Shown piece by piece: positions 10,317 to 19,230 of a DNA stretch of 64,000 nt (its first letter is position 1; each line of letters begins with the position of its first letter). The stretch is taken from assembly GCF_002019855.1 (NCBI RefSeq), contig NZ_CM007717.1, positions 2,854,645 through 2,918,644 of the forward strand, in the 5' to 3' direction. A program made the translations under genes and the position numbers. This DNA is from Streptomyces antibioticus (lineage in GTDB: Bacteria > Actinomycetota > Actinomycetes > Streptomycetales > Streptomycetaceae). Below the pieces are notes generated by a model. The model was not told the origin of the DNA, did no database searches, and was given only the letters and a program-made list of their open reading frames with translations.

Positions 10317-10964
10317 TCACTTCCGCGGGCACTCCTTCCACGCCATGTGGTACACCGTGCTGATGTCGCCGTCGGTCGAGTCCATGGTCATGAAGCTGAC
10401 CTTGCTCGGCGAGGACGTGCCCGCGTTCACCCGGATCTCGGTGTTGATGTTGAAGTTGCGCTGCACACCGCACGGCGCGTAGACGAGGTTCGCCCAGTCC
10501 GTGGTGTCCGTCGCCTGCCAGTTGTCGTTGTACGCGCCGGTGAAGTTGTGGTTCTTGAACACCGTCTGCGACGAGCCCTGGAAGTAGTACGAGGCCCGCT
10601 GCACCGCGCTGGAGCCGGCCTGGAGCGAGGCGAACCCTCGGTAGTCCGCCTGGGCGATGGCGTACGTGAAGCCCGACGGGACGTGCACGACCAGGCTGAG
10701 CTGGCAGTTCTTTCTGAAGGCCGTGGGGTCGGAGTTGCCGCCGACCTGGGCGAGGTACTCGCTGTAGGTCACGGTGAAGGCGGTGTTGTCCTCCGACACG
10801 GCCACGGCGGCCGTACCGGGGCGACAGCCGGAGCCGTTCACCGTGGCGACGTCGATGACGATCTTGTCCGGGGGCGGGTCGCTGAACACCGGCGAGCTGT
10901 TCGCCGGAAGCGCGGCGGTGACGAGTGCGACGACGGCGCCGCCGAGGAGCAGGCCACTTGCCAT
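10317..10964 (-). CDS. Secreted DUF4360 protein
   Basis: A 215-aa predicted exported protein. It has a short signal peptide (MASGLLLGGAVVALVTAALPA) and then a beta-rich domain with the DUF4360 hallmarks: NGSGCRPGTAAVAVSEDNTAFTV-type start, four conserved cysteines, and FRKNCQLSLVVHVPSGFT. The start at 10964 follows GGGAGAG. An upstream in-frame extension lacks a signal-like sequence. DUF4360 proteins are known from fungi and actinomycetes as secreted proteins without assigned activity. It is monocistronic. Confidence 0.85.
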   Translation of the reverse strand: MASGLLLGGAVVALVTAALPANSSPVFSDPPPDKIVIDVATVNGSGCRPGTAAVAVSEDNTAFTVTYSEYLAQVGGNSDPTAFRKNCQLSLVVHVPSGFTYAIAQADYRGFASLQAGSSAVQRASYYFQGSSQTVFKNHNFTGAYNDNWQATDTTDWANLVYAPCGVQRNFNINTEIRVNAGTSSPSKVSFMTMDSTDGDISTVYHMAWKECPRK

Positions 10965-11096
10965 GGGGGGTCTCTCCCAACTGTGAAGTTGCTGTGAAGA
11001 ACCTTGGCGAACGCATCGTAGGAACCGGCCTGTTGCCGGGGCAGGACGATCCCCGGCCATTCACCCCGGCCCGTTCACAGCGTCACGCGCGCAACC

Positions 11097-11558
11097 TCAC
11101 GGGTTCTCCCAGGCGGCCGGTTCCGCCGCCAGCGCGGTCACATGGGCGGGCAGCGCGTCGGCCGCTATGTCGGCGATCGTGACGCCCTCCAGGATCCGGC
11201 GGACGTTGGCGCGCAGCGCGATCCACAGGGGCAGCAAGGGCTGTGCGGAGCCGGTGTAGGTCAGGCCGGTGGGGCGTTCGCCGCGGACGGAGACGATGGG
11301 GCCGTCCACCGCTCTGATCACGTCCGCGACGGTGATCGACGCGGCGTCGCGGGCGAGGCGGTAGCCGCCGCCTCCGCCACGCCGGCTCTCGACGACCCCG
11401 CCGCGCCGGAGGTCGCCGAGGATGCCCTCCAGGAACTTGTGCGGGATGTCCTGGGCGGCGGCGATCGTCTCCGCCTTGACCGGGGCGTCGTCGGAGTGCC
11501 GTACGGCAAGCTCCAGTACCGCCCGTACCGCGTAGTCCGCCCGTGCCGAGATCCTCAT
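11097..11558 (-). CDS. Rrf2-family transcriptional regulator
   Basis: A 153-aa winged-helix regulator starting MRISARADYAVRAVLELA, the typical Rrf2 N-terminus. The recognition helix region is IPHKFLEGILGDLRRGGVVES and the wing RRGGGGGYRLAR. It has no cysteines at all, so it cannot ligate an Fe-S cluster like IscR, NsrR or RsrR and belongs to the non-cluster subgroup. It is 25 bp upstream of the GH51 gene on the other side of its stop (same strand), but no operon link is obvious. The target is unknown. Confidence 0.88.
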   Translation of the reverse strand: MRISARADYAVRAVLELAVRHSDDAPVKAETIAAAQDIPHKFLEGILGDLRRGGVVESRRGGGGGYRLARDAASITVADVIRAVDGPIVSVRGERPTGLTYTGSAQPLLPLWIALRANVRRILEGVTIADIAADALPAHVTALAAEPAAWENP

Positions 11559-11583
11559 GCGCCCATTGTGGGTCAGGGGCGGG

Positions 11584-13110
11584 TCAGGTCGCGGTTCGGG
11601 CCAGCCGGATCACGTTCCAGGAGAGGGGTTCGAGGGTCGCGGTGAGCCGCTCGCCGGCCAGGGTGGTGCCGGTCACCGGGTGCGGGACGACCCGGTCGGG
11701 CTCGGCGAGCGTGTTGCGGGCGTCCGGGTCGGCGTCGGCGAGGGCGCTGTGCTCGACCACCTCGGTCAGGCCGAGGCCGGTCAGGGTCACCTCCAGCGGC
11801 AGCGGTCCGGTGCGGCCGCGGTTCACGGCGAAGACGGTGACCGAGCCGTCGTCGGCGCGTACGGCGGTGGCGTGCAGGAGGTCCGTCTCGCCGTACTTCG
11901 CGGTCGCGTACGTCGGGGAGTCCACCCGGACGTCGAGCACCTCGCCGCGGCCGTGCCGGGACGCCTGGGCGAAGGGGAAGAAGGTGGTCTGGCGCCAGGC
12001 CGGGCCGCCGGGCTCGGTCATGATCGGCGCGATGACGTTGACGAGCTGGGCGAGGCAGGCGACCGTGACGCGGTCGGCGTGCCGCAGCAGGGCGATGAGG
12101 AGCGAGCCGGACACGACGGCGTCCAGGACGCTGTAGTTGTCCTCCAGGAGGCGCGGGGCCTCCGGCCAGTCGGCGGGGTCGGCGGCGCGTTCCTGCTGCT
12201 GCCAACGGGACATGTACCAGACGTTCCACTCGTCGAAGGAGAGGCTGATCCGCTTCTTCGACTTGAGACGGGCGCCCACGTGGTCGCAGGTGGCGACGAC
12301 GTTCTCGATGAAGGACTCCATGTCGACGGCCGAGGCGAGGAAGGAGTCGAGGTCGCCGTCGTGCGGCTCGTAGTAGGCGTGCAGGGAGATGTGGTCGACG
12401 AGGTCGTAGGTCTCGGCGAGGACCGTGGCCTCCCAGGCGGCGAAGGCCGGCATGGCCTGGCTGGAGCTGCCGCAGGCGACGAGTTCGACGGACGGGTCCA
12501 TCTGGCGCATCGCGCGGGCCGTCTCGGCGGCGAGGCGGCCGTACTCGGCGGCGGTCTTGTGGCCGGTCTGCCAGGGGCCGTCCATCTCGTTGCCCAGGCA
12601 CCAGAGTCTGATCCCGAAGGGTTCCTTGTCGCCGTGCGCGATCCGCAGGTCGGACAGGGCGGTGCCGGCGGGGTGGTTGGCGTACTCCTGGAGTGCGAGG
12701 GCCTCGGCGACGCCGCGGGTGCCGAGGTTGACGGCGAGCATCGGCTCGGCGCGCGGGCCGAGCTTGCGCAGGAACGCGATGTACTCGGAGAGGCCGAAGC
12801 GGTTGGTCTCCGTCGAGTGCCAGGCGAGGTCGAGGCGGCGGGGGCGCTCGTCCTTCGGGCCGACCGAGTCCTCCCACCGGTAACCGGAGACGAAATTGCC
12901 GCCCGGGTAGCGGATCGTGGTGACGCCGAGTTCGCGGACCAGGTCGAGGACGTCGGTGCGCAGGCCGTCGGCGTCCGCGGCGGGGTGGCCGGGTTCGTGG
13001 ATGCCGGTGTGGACGCAGCGGCCGAGGTGTTCCACGAAGGAGCCGAAGAGGCGGGGGCTGACCCGGCCGACGGTGAAGGCGGGGTGGAGGGTGAGGCGGG
13101 CGGTTCCCAT
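11584..13110 (-). CDS. abfA: GH51 alpha-L-arabinofuranosidase
   Basis: Cytoplasmic GH51 enzyme of 508 aa that removes terminal L-arabinofuranose from arabino-oligosaccharides. The (beta/alpha)8 domain carries LFGSFVEHLGRCVHTGI at the N-terminus, IRYPGGNFVSGYRW, the acid/base glutamate in CLGNEMDGPWQ, and the nucleophile glutamate in SFDEWNVWY. A C-terminal beta-sandwich ends with LEPLSWNVIRL. No signal peptide. ATG 13110 has AAAGG 6 bp upstream; an earlier ATG adds 18 non-conserved residues. The gene is preceded by a 16-bp site shared with the sugar-import operon at the window start. Confidence 0.93.
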   Translation of the reverse strand: MGTARLTLHPAFTVGRVSPRLFGSFVEHLGRCVHTGIHEPGHPAADADGLRTDVLDLVRELGVTTIRYPGGNFVSGYRWEDSVGPKDERPRRLDLAWHSTETNRFGLSEYIAFLRKLGPRAEPMLAVNLGTRGVAEALALQEYANHPAGTALSDLRIAHGDKEPFGIRLWCLGNEMDGPWQTGHKTAAEYGRLAAETARAMRQMDPSVELVACGSSSQAMPAFAAWEATVLAETYDLVDHISLHAYYEPHDGDLDSFLASAVDMESFIENVVATCDHVGARLKSKKRISLSFDEWNVWYMSRWQQQERAADPADWPEAPRLLEDNYSVLDAVVSGSLLIALLRHADRVTVACLAQLVNVIAPIMTEPGGPAWRQTTFFPFAQASRHGRGEVLDVRVDSPTYATAKYGETDLLHATAVRADDGSVTVFAVNRGRTGPLPLEVTLTGLGLTEVVEHSALADADPDARNTLAEPDRVVPHPVTGTTLAGERLTATLEPLSWNVIRLARTAT

Positions 13111-13155
13111 GGACGCCTTTCGCATCTGCCTGGTTCCCGGTGTTCGGTGTTCACT

Positions 13156-13171
13156 GTTCGGCATTTCGGAT
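13156..13171 (-). promoter_or_regulatory. Candidate operator of the GH51 gene, shared with the sugar operon
   Basis: Read toward the GH51 gene, the sequence is ATCCGAAATGCCGAAC, 14/16 identical to the site at 41-56 and in the same relative orientation, 46 bp before the start codon. A direct repeat CGTGAC-N6-CGTGAC (13178-13195) lies just beyond it. Joint control with the importer is inferred. Confidence 0.45.
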
Positions 13172-13327
13172 GACGCTCGTGACTTCGAACGTGACCGTAG
13201 GATCCGTCGCGGCGCGCGTCAAGAGGGCGACGGGCCCTCGGGGTGCGGGCTTCGCGTGACGCGGACACGTCCGCCCGCGTAGTCTCGAACGGCAGCTCGC
13301 AGCGACGCGGGAAGGTGAGGGGGTGCG

Positions 13328-13966
13328 ATGGACATCGCGGGCGCGCGGAGGAAGGCGGCCCGGGTCGCCTCGGCCCTGCTCCGCCCTCGTGCGGTCTCCG
13401 GCATGCGCGACCTCGCCTCGGAGCTGACCGCGGCCTTGCGCGCACGGCCCCGTCCGCCCACCGGGATACGGGCGTTGTGCGACGCGCTGTGCGAGGAGAT
13501 GAGCGCGCGGCGCGGCGGGCGTCGGGTGGAACTGCGTTTCGAGCGGTTCCCCGACGAGATCGAGGTCACCGGGCTGTGGCTGGAGTTCCATGACTTCGAT
13601 CTGGTGATCGTGGAGGAGCGGGCCGAGGCCGTGCAGCAACTGGTCATACTGGGACATGAGTTGTGGCATCTGCACGCCGGGCACGGCCATCACCACTCGG
13701 TCGGTTCGGCGGCCGCCGACGCGCTGTCCGACCGGCCGGGCTGGCCGCAGGCGGCCCTCGCGGTGGCCGCGCGTGACGGCTCCCGGGAGCGGGACGAGGC
13801 GGAGGCCGACGAGTTCGGGCACCGGCTGGCGGCCGCGTTCCGGCCGCTGCTGACCGGCGAGGCGGGCGGTCCGGGCGGCCTTCCGGGCGCGGACGCGGAC
13901 GAGCCGCTGGCGCCCGTGCAGCGGTCCCTGGGGTACCGGGGGCGCGGGGGCGGGGCGCGGCGATGA
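13328..13966 (+). CDS. ImmA/IrrE-like HExxH protein, module 1
   Basis: A 212-aa soluble protein with a zinc-metallopeptidase-like motif HELWH (110-114), preceded by the IrrE/ImmA-style hydrophobic helix VQQLVILG and followed by a His-rich patch (HAGHGHHH). A downstream acidic motif DEAEADEFG (156-164) could give the third ligand. In ICEBs1 and Deinococcus such proteins cleave XRE-type repressors. It overlaps the following membrane-protein gene by 4 bp. Unlike the second module, no XRE gene lies directly upstream. It is often annotated as a toxin-like component; actual activity is unproven. Confidence 0.75.
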   Translation: MDIAGARRKAARVASALLRPRAVSGMRDLASELTAALRARPRPPTGIRALCDALCEEMSARRGGRRVELRFERFPDEIEVTGLWLEFHDFDLVIVEERAEAVQQLVILGHELWHLHAGHGHHHSVGSAAADALSDRPGWPQAALAVAARDGSRERDEAEADEFGHRLAAAFRPLLTGEAGGPGGLPGADADEPLAPVQRSLGYRGRGGGARR

Positions 13967-15195
13967 CGGAACTCGCGCTGAGCCCGGCGGGGTTCGTCAA
14001 CGAGTTCTACCCGTCGTTCTGGTGGATCCCCGCCGGGATCCTGGCCGCCGCGCTGGCCATCAAGCTGCCGAGCATCATCCGGCTGTGGAAGGACCCGATG
14101 CTGCGGGCGGTGGGCGGCCTGCTGCTGCTCGCGCTGGCGGTGTTCGTGTTCGTGGCGCCGTCGACGATCGCCGGGGTCAACCGGCTCACCGGGGTGTCCA
14201 ACATCTCCGCGCCGTGGGTGTATTCGCTGCTGACCGCGTTCGGCGGGGCCTGTCTGCTGCTGATCATCACCTGGCGCAACGGCCTGTCCGACCGCTCGGC
14301 CCGCACCCGGCGTGCGATGCGCTGGGTGATCATCGGGTACTCCGGGGTGATCGCGGCGCTGTGGGTGCTGTTCGCCCTCGCGGACGTGCCCGTGGAGCGG
14401 CTGCGGGACATCGACACGTACTACGCCAACACGCCGTACATGCGCGAGCTGATCCTGCTGTACCTGCTCGCGCACACCAACTCCAGCCTGATCACCAACT
14501 ATCTGATCTGGAACTGGATCCGCACCGACGGGCTCGACGCCTGGCTGCGCTGGGGGCTGAAGTTCCTCGGGGTGGGCTACGCGCTCCAGTTGGCCTTCGA
14601 CGCGGCCAAGCTGACGGCGCTGGTGGCCCGCTGGAACGACCGGGACCTCGACTGGCTGAGCACGGCCGTCGCGCCGCCGCTGGCCTGTCTGGCGGCGATC
14701 CTGGTGGCGGTGGGCTTCATCCTGCCGCACGCCGGCCAGTATCTGCACGACCGCTGCCGGGTCCGGCTGGCACTGTACGAGCTGCGGCCGCTGTATCTGC
14801 TGATGCGGTCGGTCAGCGGGCGCGGCGTGCCGTTCGTGCTGCGCGCCAGCGCCGAACTCCGGCTGATCCGGCGGGAGACGTTCATCCGGGACACCCTGCT
14901 GTCCCTGGCCCGCTTCATCGACGAGGACCTGCGCCGGCGCTCCTACGAGGCGGCCGTCGGCCTCGGCTTCCCGGCCCCCCGCGCGAAGGCCCTGGCCGCC
15001 GCGGTGACCATCCTCGCCGCCACGACCGCCCGCAGCGGCCCCGGCACCCCCGACCGCACCGCCGACCCGGACACCACGGACCTCCTCCGCGAGATCGGCG
15101 CGGTCTCCCGCGAACTCCGCCACGACGAGGACGTCCGCAGGGTCCACTCCCTGGCGACGACGACCCCGGACGAGGACGTGCGGGTCACCAACTGA
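13963..15195 (+). CDS. MAB_1171c-family polytopic membrane protein, module 1
   Basis: A 410-aa protein with about seven hydrophobic helices over the first 265 residues and a basic/helical cytoplasmic C-terminal domain. The family signature DIDTYYANTPYMRE is at residues ~149-162. It is called a putative transporter in databases, but the seven-helix-plus-cytoplasmic-tail layout would also suit a membrane sensor. It is translationally coupled to the HExxH protein and homologous to the two membrane proteins at 16752 and 17990. The function is unknown. Confidence 0.75.
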   Translation: MTELALSPAGFVNEFYPSFWWIPAGILAAALAIKLPSIIRLWKDPMLRAVGGLLLLALAVFVFVAPSTIAGVNRLTGVSNISAPWVYSLLTAFGGACLLLIITWRNGLSDRSARTRRAMRWVIIGYSGVIAALWVLFALADVPVERLRDIDTYYANTPYMRELILLYLLAHTNSSLITNYLIWNWIRTDGLDAWLRWGLKFLGVGYALQLAFDAAKLTALVARWNDRDLDWLSTAVAPPLACLAAILVAVGFILPHAGQYLHDRCRVRLALYELRPLYLLMRSVSGRGVPFVLRASAELRLIRRETFIRDTLLSLARFIDEDLRRRSYEAAVGLGFPAPRAKALAAAVTILAATTARSGPGTPDRTADPDTTDLLREIGAVSRELRHDEDVRRVHSLATTTPDEDVRVTN

Positions 15196-15362
15196 GCGTG
15201 GGCGCCGGTTGCTCGTGCGGAGGCGGGGCCCGGTGTCCCGTACGTCACTCCCCCGTGGTGGCGCTCCTCGCCACCGGGCCCCCGGCGGGCGGAGCTGGTC
15301 CGGCGCCGTGGGTCGATCATTTCCTCGGGGATCCTCAACTGTCAACCAACGCTGCTTAATTG

Positions 15363-15378
15363 GGCAGCTATAGCTGCC
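15363..15378. promoter_or_regulatory. Perfect 16-bp palindrome upstream of module 2
   Basis: GGCAGCTATAGCTGCC is a perfect 16-bp palindrome inside the only AT-richer patch (about 15330-15380) of the 284-bp gap between the two modules. The patch also contains TGTCAA and TTAATT hexamers. It lies 102 bp before the XRE gene and is a good candidate operator; the rest of the gap shows nothing recognisable. Confidence 0.45.
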
Positions 15379-15479
15379 GTCACTGGTGGTACGGCGACGC
15401 GACCCGATAGCCTCCGCTCAGCCGCGCGCCCCGACCAGGCGCACCGGCACGGGACGACCGGGAGAACAGGGGAGACTCG

Positions 15480-16070
15480 GTGAGCGACGCCCATGGTTCC
15501 CTCGCCGAGGCACGGGAACGCCTTGAGGAACTGACCGACAGCCGGGGCCGGCTGGCCGAGGCGCTCGACGTCGGCGACCTGTCGTACCGCACCGGCATAC
15601 CCGCCGGGACCGTCGCCGCGCTGCTGGCGGGCGGGGACGTCCCGGAGACCGCTCTCGGCGCGCGCGTCCGACAAAGGCTGGATTTCGTGCGCGAGACCCG
15701 GCGCCGGCCCGACGGCAAGCGATACTCGCTGGACGAACTGGCCCGGATCGCGGGCACCAGCCGGCAGTGGCTGAGCGAATGGCGCACCCACGGGCTGCCC
15801 AGCCTGGAGCACGCGGACCGCCTCCGCCGCCATTTCGACCTGCCCGCCGGGTTCTTCACCGCCGACGACGCCGAGGCCCTGCACGCCGCGCTCCAGCCCG
15901 TGCTGCGCGAACTGGAGGCGAAGAGCGACCCGTTGGCGCCGCTGCGCACCCCGGGCTTCTACCGGCTGGCCCGGCGCGCGCCCCACATGTCCCCGCGCAA
16001 ACTCCAGGCGCTCGCGGAGTGGGCCGAGATGGTCACGGAGCGCAGCGCCTCGGGCGACGACGACCTCTGA
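15480..16070 (+). CDS. XRE-like helix-turn-helix protein, module 2
   Basis: A 196-aa cytoplasmic protein. The HTH lies around residues 80-130 (YSLDELARIAGTSRQWLSEW), and the helical C-terminus resembles XRE regulators that accompany ImmA/IrrE-like proteins. The N-terminal 75 residues contain a second short helical repeat (LAEALDVGDLSYRTGIPAGT) that could be another degenerate HTH. GTG 15480 has GGGGAG 6 bp upstream. It begins the module XRE, HExxH protein, two membrane proteins, FAD enzyme. Confidence 0.7.
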   Translation: MSDAHGSLAEARERLEELTDSRGRLAEALDVGDLSYRTGIPAGTVAALLAGGDVPETALGARVRQRLDFVRETRRRPDGKRYSLDELARIAGTSRQWLSEWRTHGLPSLEHADRLRRHFDLPAGFFTADDAEALHAALQPVLRELEAKSDPLAPLRTPGFYRLARRAPHMSPRKLQALAEWAEMVTERSASGDDDL

Positions 16071-16248
16071 CCACGGCACGGGCGGCGTTTTCGGCCACCT
16101 CGGGGCGGCCCGCGCCGCCGCTTCATCCGTTGCACCCCACTTCCTCCCCCGCGCCCCGCCCCCGCCCGACCGGGCCGTGGTAGCTGAAGCCGTACGGGAC
16201 TTGGCATATTGCACGGGATCGAACACCCGCGCAGTCACGGGGAGAGCC

Positions 16249-16755
16249 GTGCGTACGAAGAGGGAGATGCGACGTCTCGCCGACCTGCTGGTCGACGGCG
16301 TCCACGTCCCCGTGCCCGCGGACCCCGAGATCCTGTTCGACGCGGTCGTCGGGGCGGCCGAACGCTGGCGCGGCCGGCGGATCGTCGTGCACCGGGAGGT
16401 GTTCCCTCCGCACACCGCCAGCGGACTGTGGCTGGAGCGCGAGACCCACGACGACGTCATCGTGGACAAGCGGGCCGCCGTCTGGCACCAGATCGTGATC
16501 TTCTGCCACGAGGTGTGGCACATGCACCAGCGGCGCGCACACGCGCCGGACGGCGCCCTGCACGCCGCCGCCCGCTCCGACTTCACCCTCGCCGACGAGC
16601 AGGAGGCCGACCGCTTCGGCATCCTGATGGGCCGCCGCCTGCGCACCTGGCTGGAGGCCCCGCCCGAGTCCGTGTACGCGGTCCCCGGCGACGACGCCCG
16701 GGACCTCGCGGCCCGGATCGGCGCCGCCCTCAACTACCGGGGCAACCGCAGGTGA
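16249..16755 (+). CDS. ImmA/IrrE-like HExxH protein, module 2
   Basis: A 168-aa homologue of the protein at 13328, with motif HEVWH at residues 87-91 inside a hydrophobic helix (WHQIVIFC) and the acidic motif EQEADRFG at 117-124. The shared GLWLE...DDVIV segment upstream supports common origin. GTG 16249 has GGGGAGA 4-5 bp upstream and starts at a basic helix; the longer reading from 16177 adds residues without similarity. It overlaps the next gene in GTGA. It is a likely partner, perhaps a protease, of the XRE protein 178 bp upstream. Confidence 0.72.
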   Translation: MRTKREMRRLADLLVDGVHVPVPADPEILFDAVVGAAERWRGRRIVVHREVFPPHTASGLWLERETHDDVIVDKRAAVWHQIVIFCHEVWHMHQRRAHAPDGALHAAARSDFTLADEQEADRFGILMGRRLRTWLEAPPESVYAVPGDDARDLAARIGAALNYRGNRR

Positions 16756-17993
16756 CCGCCGTCACGACGGCGACCACCGTGACGCACTACGGCAGCGCCG
16801 GCGTCCTCTGGCTCTGCCTCACCGTCCGGACGCCGGAGCTGCTGCGCCACCGCCACGACCCCTCGCTGCGCACCCTGTGCGCCGCCTTGGGCCTGGCGGG
16901 CCTGTGCTTCTTCCTCGGCGCCCCGCCGACCGTCGGCGCGGTCAACGACCTCAGCGGGATACCCAACCTGGCCGCGCCGCTGACGTACACGGCCGTCACG
17001 GCGTACAGCGCGGCCGCGCAGATGCTGATCGTGCGCTGGCGCGGCGGGGCGCGGGTGTGCCGCACCGCGCGGCGCTGGCTGGTGGCGTACGCGTGCGTCG
17101 CCGCCGGGATCGCGGTCACCTTCGCGCTGGGCGAGGCCCCCGTGGAGCGCCGCACCGACCTCGACACCTACTACGCGAGCACCCCGTACATCCGGGAGAT
17201 GATCCTGCTCTATCTGCTCGCGCATCTGACCGCCGTCGGCTCCACCACGGTCGCGGCGCTGCGCTGGGCCCGCCGGGTGCGCGGCGGGCTGCGGGCCGGG
17301 CTGACCACGCTCGGCCTGGGCACCCTGTGCGGGATCGGCTTCAGCACCACCAAGCTCGCCGCGATGGCCGCCCACTGGTCCGGGCGGGACTGGTCGGCGC
17401 TCAGCGGCTGGGTCTCGCCGGCCGCGGCCGGGGCGGGCGCGCTGCTGAGCGTCACCGGCGTGATGATCCCGCTCGTCGGGCCCCGTCTCGCCGAACGGCG
17501 GCGGGCCCGGCACCACTACGTCCGCCTCGAACCCCTGGAGCGCGCACTGGACGGCGTCCTCGCCCGCCACGCCCTGCGCCTGCCCCGGCCGCGCTGGGCC
17601 TCCCCCGTCACCCGGCTGGTGTGGCGCCGCACGAGCATCCACAACGCGCTGAGCCATCTGGACGCCTACGCCGACCGGGAGTTGTACGAGGAGACCCTGC
17701 GGGCGGCGCTGCGGCTCACCGGCGACCCCCGGCGGGCCACGGCCACGGCGTGGGCGACGGTGATCGCGGCGGCGGCGCGGGACGAGGCGGCCGCCCGGGG
17801 GCCGGAGCCGGGCCCTGCCGCGTCCGACTGGTTCCACGGGCGGGCACCGGACCCGGCGGCGCTGGAGCGGATCGCCGACGCGCTGGCGACCTCGCCGCTG
17901 GTCCGGGCGGCGGCTGCTTCCGGTTTCGGATCCGGTTCCGGTGCCGGTTCCGGTGCCAAAGCCGTAGCTGCCGAACGGAGTTCGCGCGCATGA
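16752..17993 (+). CDS. MAB_1171c-family polytopic membrane protein, module 2 (first copy)
   Basis: A 413-aa protein that starts GTG at 16752 within the stop of the HExxH gene. It has about seven hydrophobic segments, the family signature DLDTYYASTPYIRE near residue 136, and a long charged C-terminal region ending in a Gly/Ser/Ala tract (GFGSGSGAGSGAK). It is homologous to the proteins at 13963 and 17990. It is coupled at both ends by 4-bp overlaps, so stoichiometric production with its neighbours is likely. The function is unknown. Confidence 0.72.
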   Translation: MTAVTTATTVTHYGSAGVLWLCLTVRTPELLRHRHDPSLRTLCAALGLAGLCFFLGAPPTVGAVNDLSGIPNLAAPLTYTAVTAYSAAAQMLIVRWRGGARVCRTARRWLVAYACVAAGIAVTFALGEAPVERRTDLDTYYASTPYIREMILLYLLAHLTAVGSTTVAALRWARRVRGGLRAGLTTLGLGTLCGIGFSTTKLAAMAAHWSGRDWSALSGWVSPAAAGAGALLSVTGVMIPLVGPRLAERRRARHHYVRLEPLERALDGVLARHALRLPRPRWASPVTRLVWRRTSIHNALSHLDAYADRELYEETLRAALRLTGDPRRATATAWATVIAAAARDEAAARGPEPGPAASDWFHGRAPDPAALERIADALATSPLVRAAAASGFGSGSGAGSGAKAVAAERSSRA

Positions 17994-19165
17994 GTGTCGT
18001 GGTCTATCTGGCGGCCGCCGTCCTCGCCCTCTCCTCCGCCGTCCTCTTCCGCCGCCCGCGCACGGCCGTCCGCAATCCGCTGACCGTGTCGACCTGCGTG
18101 GCGATCCTGCTCGGCGCGATCGTGTTCGTCTGCTCGGCGCCGGTGACCCTGGCCGCCGTCAACTCTCTCACCGGCGTACCGAACTTCGGCGCCCCGCTGA
18201 CGTACGGCATGCTCACCGCGTACTCCTGCTCGCTGCTGATCCTGCTGATCAACTGGCGGGGCGGGCCGCCCGAGCTGGTGCGGCGGCTGGTGCTGCGCTC
18301 CATCGCCGTCTACGCGCCGCTGGTGGTGGCCGTCGTGCTGCTGTTCGTGTTCGCCGACGCGCCCACCGAGCGGCTCACCGATCTCGACACGTACTACGCC
18401 AACACGCCCTGCATGCGGGAGATGATCCTGCTCTATCTGCTCGGGCACACGGCCGTGATCGTGGCCATGTCGGTGGTGTGCGTGAAGTGGGGGCGCGAGG
18501 TCACCGGGCTGCTGCGGACCGGGCTGCGGCTGATCCTGGCCGGGGCGCTGCTCGACCTGCTGGGTTTCCAGGCGACCAAGTACACGGCGGTCGTGGCCCG
18601 TTGGACCGGTCACGACCTGGACTTCCTGTCCACCTCGGTGGCCCCGCCGATGGCCTCGCTGGCCGCGCTGATCTGTTCCGCCGGGTTCGTGCTGCCGCGG
18701 CTGCTGCCGGCCGCCGGGGCGCACTGGCGGGGGCTGCGCGACCACCGGCGGCTCGGACCGCTGTGGTCCCGGGTGGGGTTCGTGTCGACGGCGCCCAAAC
18801 CGCCCGCGTCCTGGTGGCGGTTGCCGGAGGAGCGGCTGCACTGGCGGGAGGTCGCCATCCATGACGCGCTGCTCGCGCTGGCGCCCTATTTCGACGACAC
18901 GGTCCGGGAGCGGGCGCGGGCGGGCGCCCTGCGGGAGGGGCGCGGTGAACACGAGGCGCGGGTCGTCGCGGAGGCCGCGATGCTGGCCGAGGCGGCCCGC
19001 CGGGCCGCCGCCGCGGAGGCTCCGCAGGAGACATTGAGCACGTACCGGCTGCACGCGACGGAGGTCTCCGGTGCCGGTGGCCTGGTCGAATTGGCACAGG
19101 CTCTGGGCCGAACCCCTGCCTCGGACACGGCGCGTGAAGGTACGGTGAAAGCCTTCCATGGCTGA
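17990..19165 (+). CDS. MAB_1171c-family polytopic membrane protein, module 2 (second copy)
   Basis: A 391-aa third paralogue, directly behind the second and overlapping it by 4 bp (ATGA). The first seven hydrophobic segments are well conserved and the signature reads DLDTYYANTPCMRE at residue ~131. The cytoplasmic C-terminus is shorter and Ala/Glu-rich. Adjacent paralogues that differ mainly in the tail suggest a heteromeric membrane complex. There is no ATPase or recognisable transport motif. Confidence 0.72.
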   Translation: MSVVVYLAAAVLALSSAVLFRRPRTAVRNPLTVSTCVAILLGAIVFVCSAPVTLAAVNSLTGVPNFGAPLTYGMLTAYSCSLLILLINWRGGPPELVRRLVLRSIAVYAPLVVAVVLLFVFADAPTERLTDLDTYYANTPCMREMILLYLLGHTAVIVAMSVVCVKWGREVTGLLRTGLRLILAGALLDLLGFQATKYTAVVARWTGHDLDFLSTSVAPPMASLAALICSAGFVLPRLLPAAGAHWRGLRDHRRLGPLWSRVGFVSTAPKPPASWWRLPEERLHWREVAIHDALLALAPYFDDTVRERARAGALREGRGEHEARVVAEAAMLAEAARRAAAAEAPQETLSTYRLHATEVSGAGGLVELAQALGRTPASDTAREGTVKAFHG

Positions 19166-19230
19166 ATACCTGCCCCTTCCGCCCGGTGCCTTCATGGCCG
19201 AGGGCTTCATGGCCGAGTTCGAGGAGCCCC

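Noticed and set aside
19186..19230. Upstream start for the FAD oxidoreductase
   Set aside because: The 15 extra residues precede the normal Rossmann start, and GAGGAG is placed correctly for ATG 19231.
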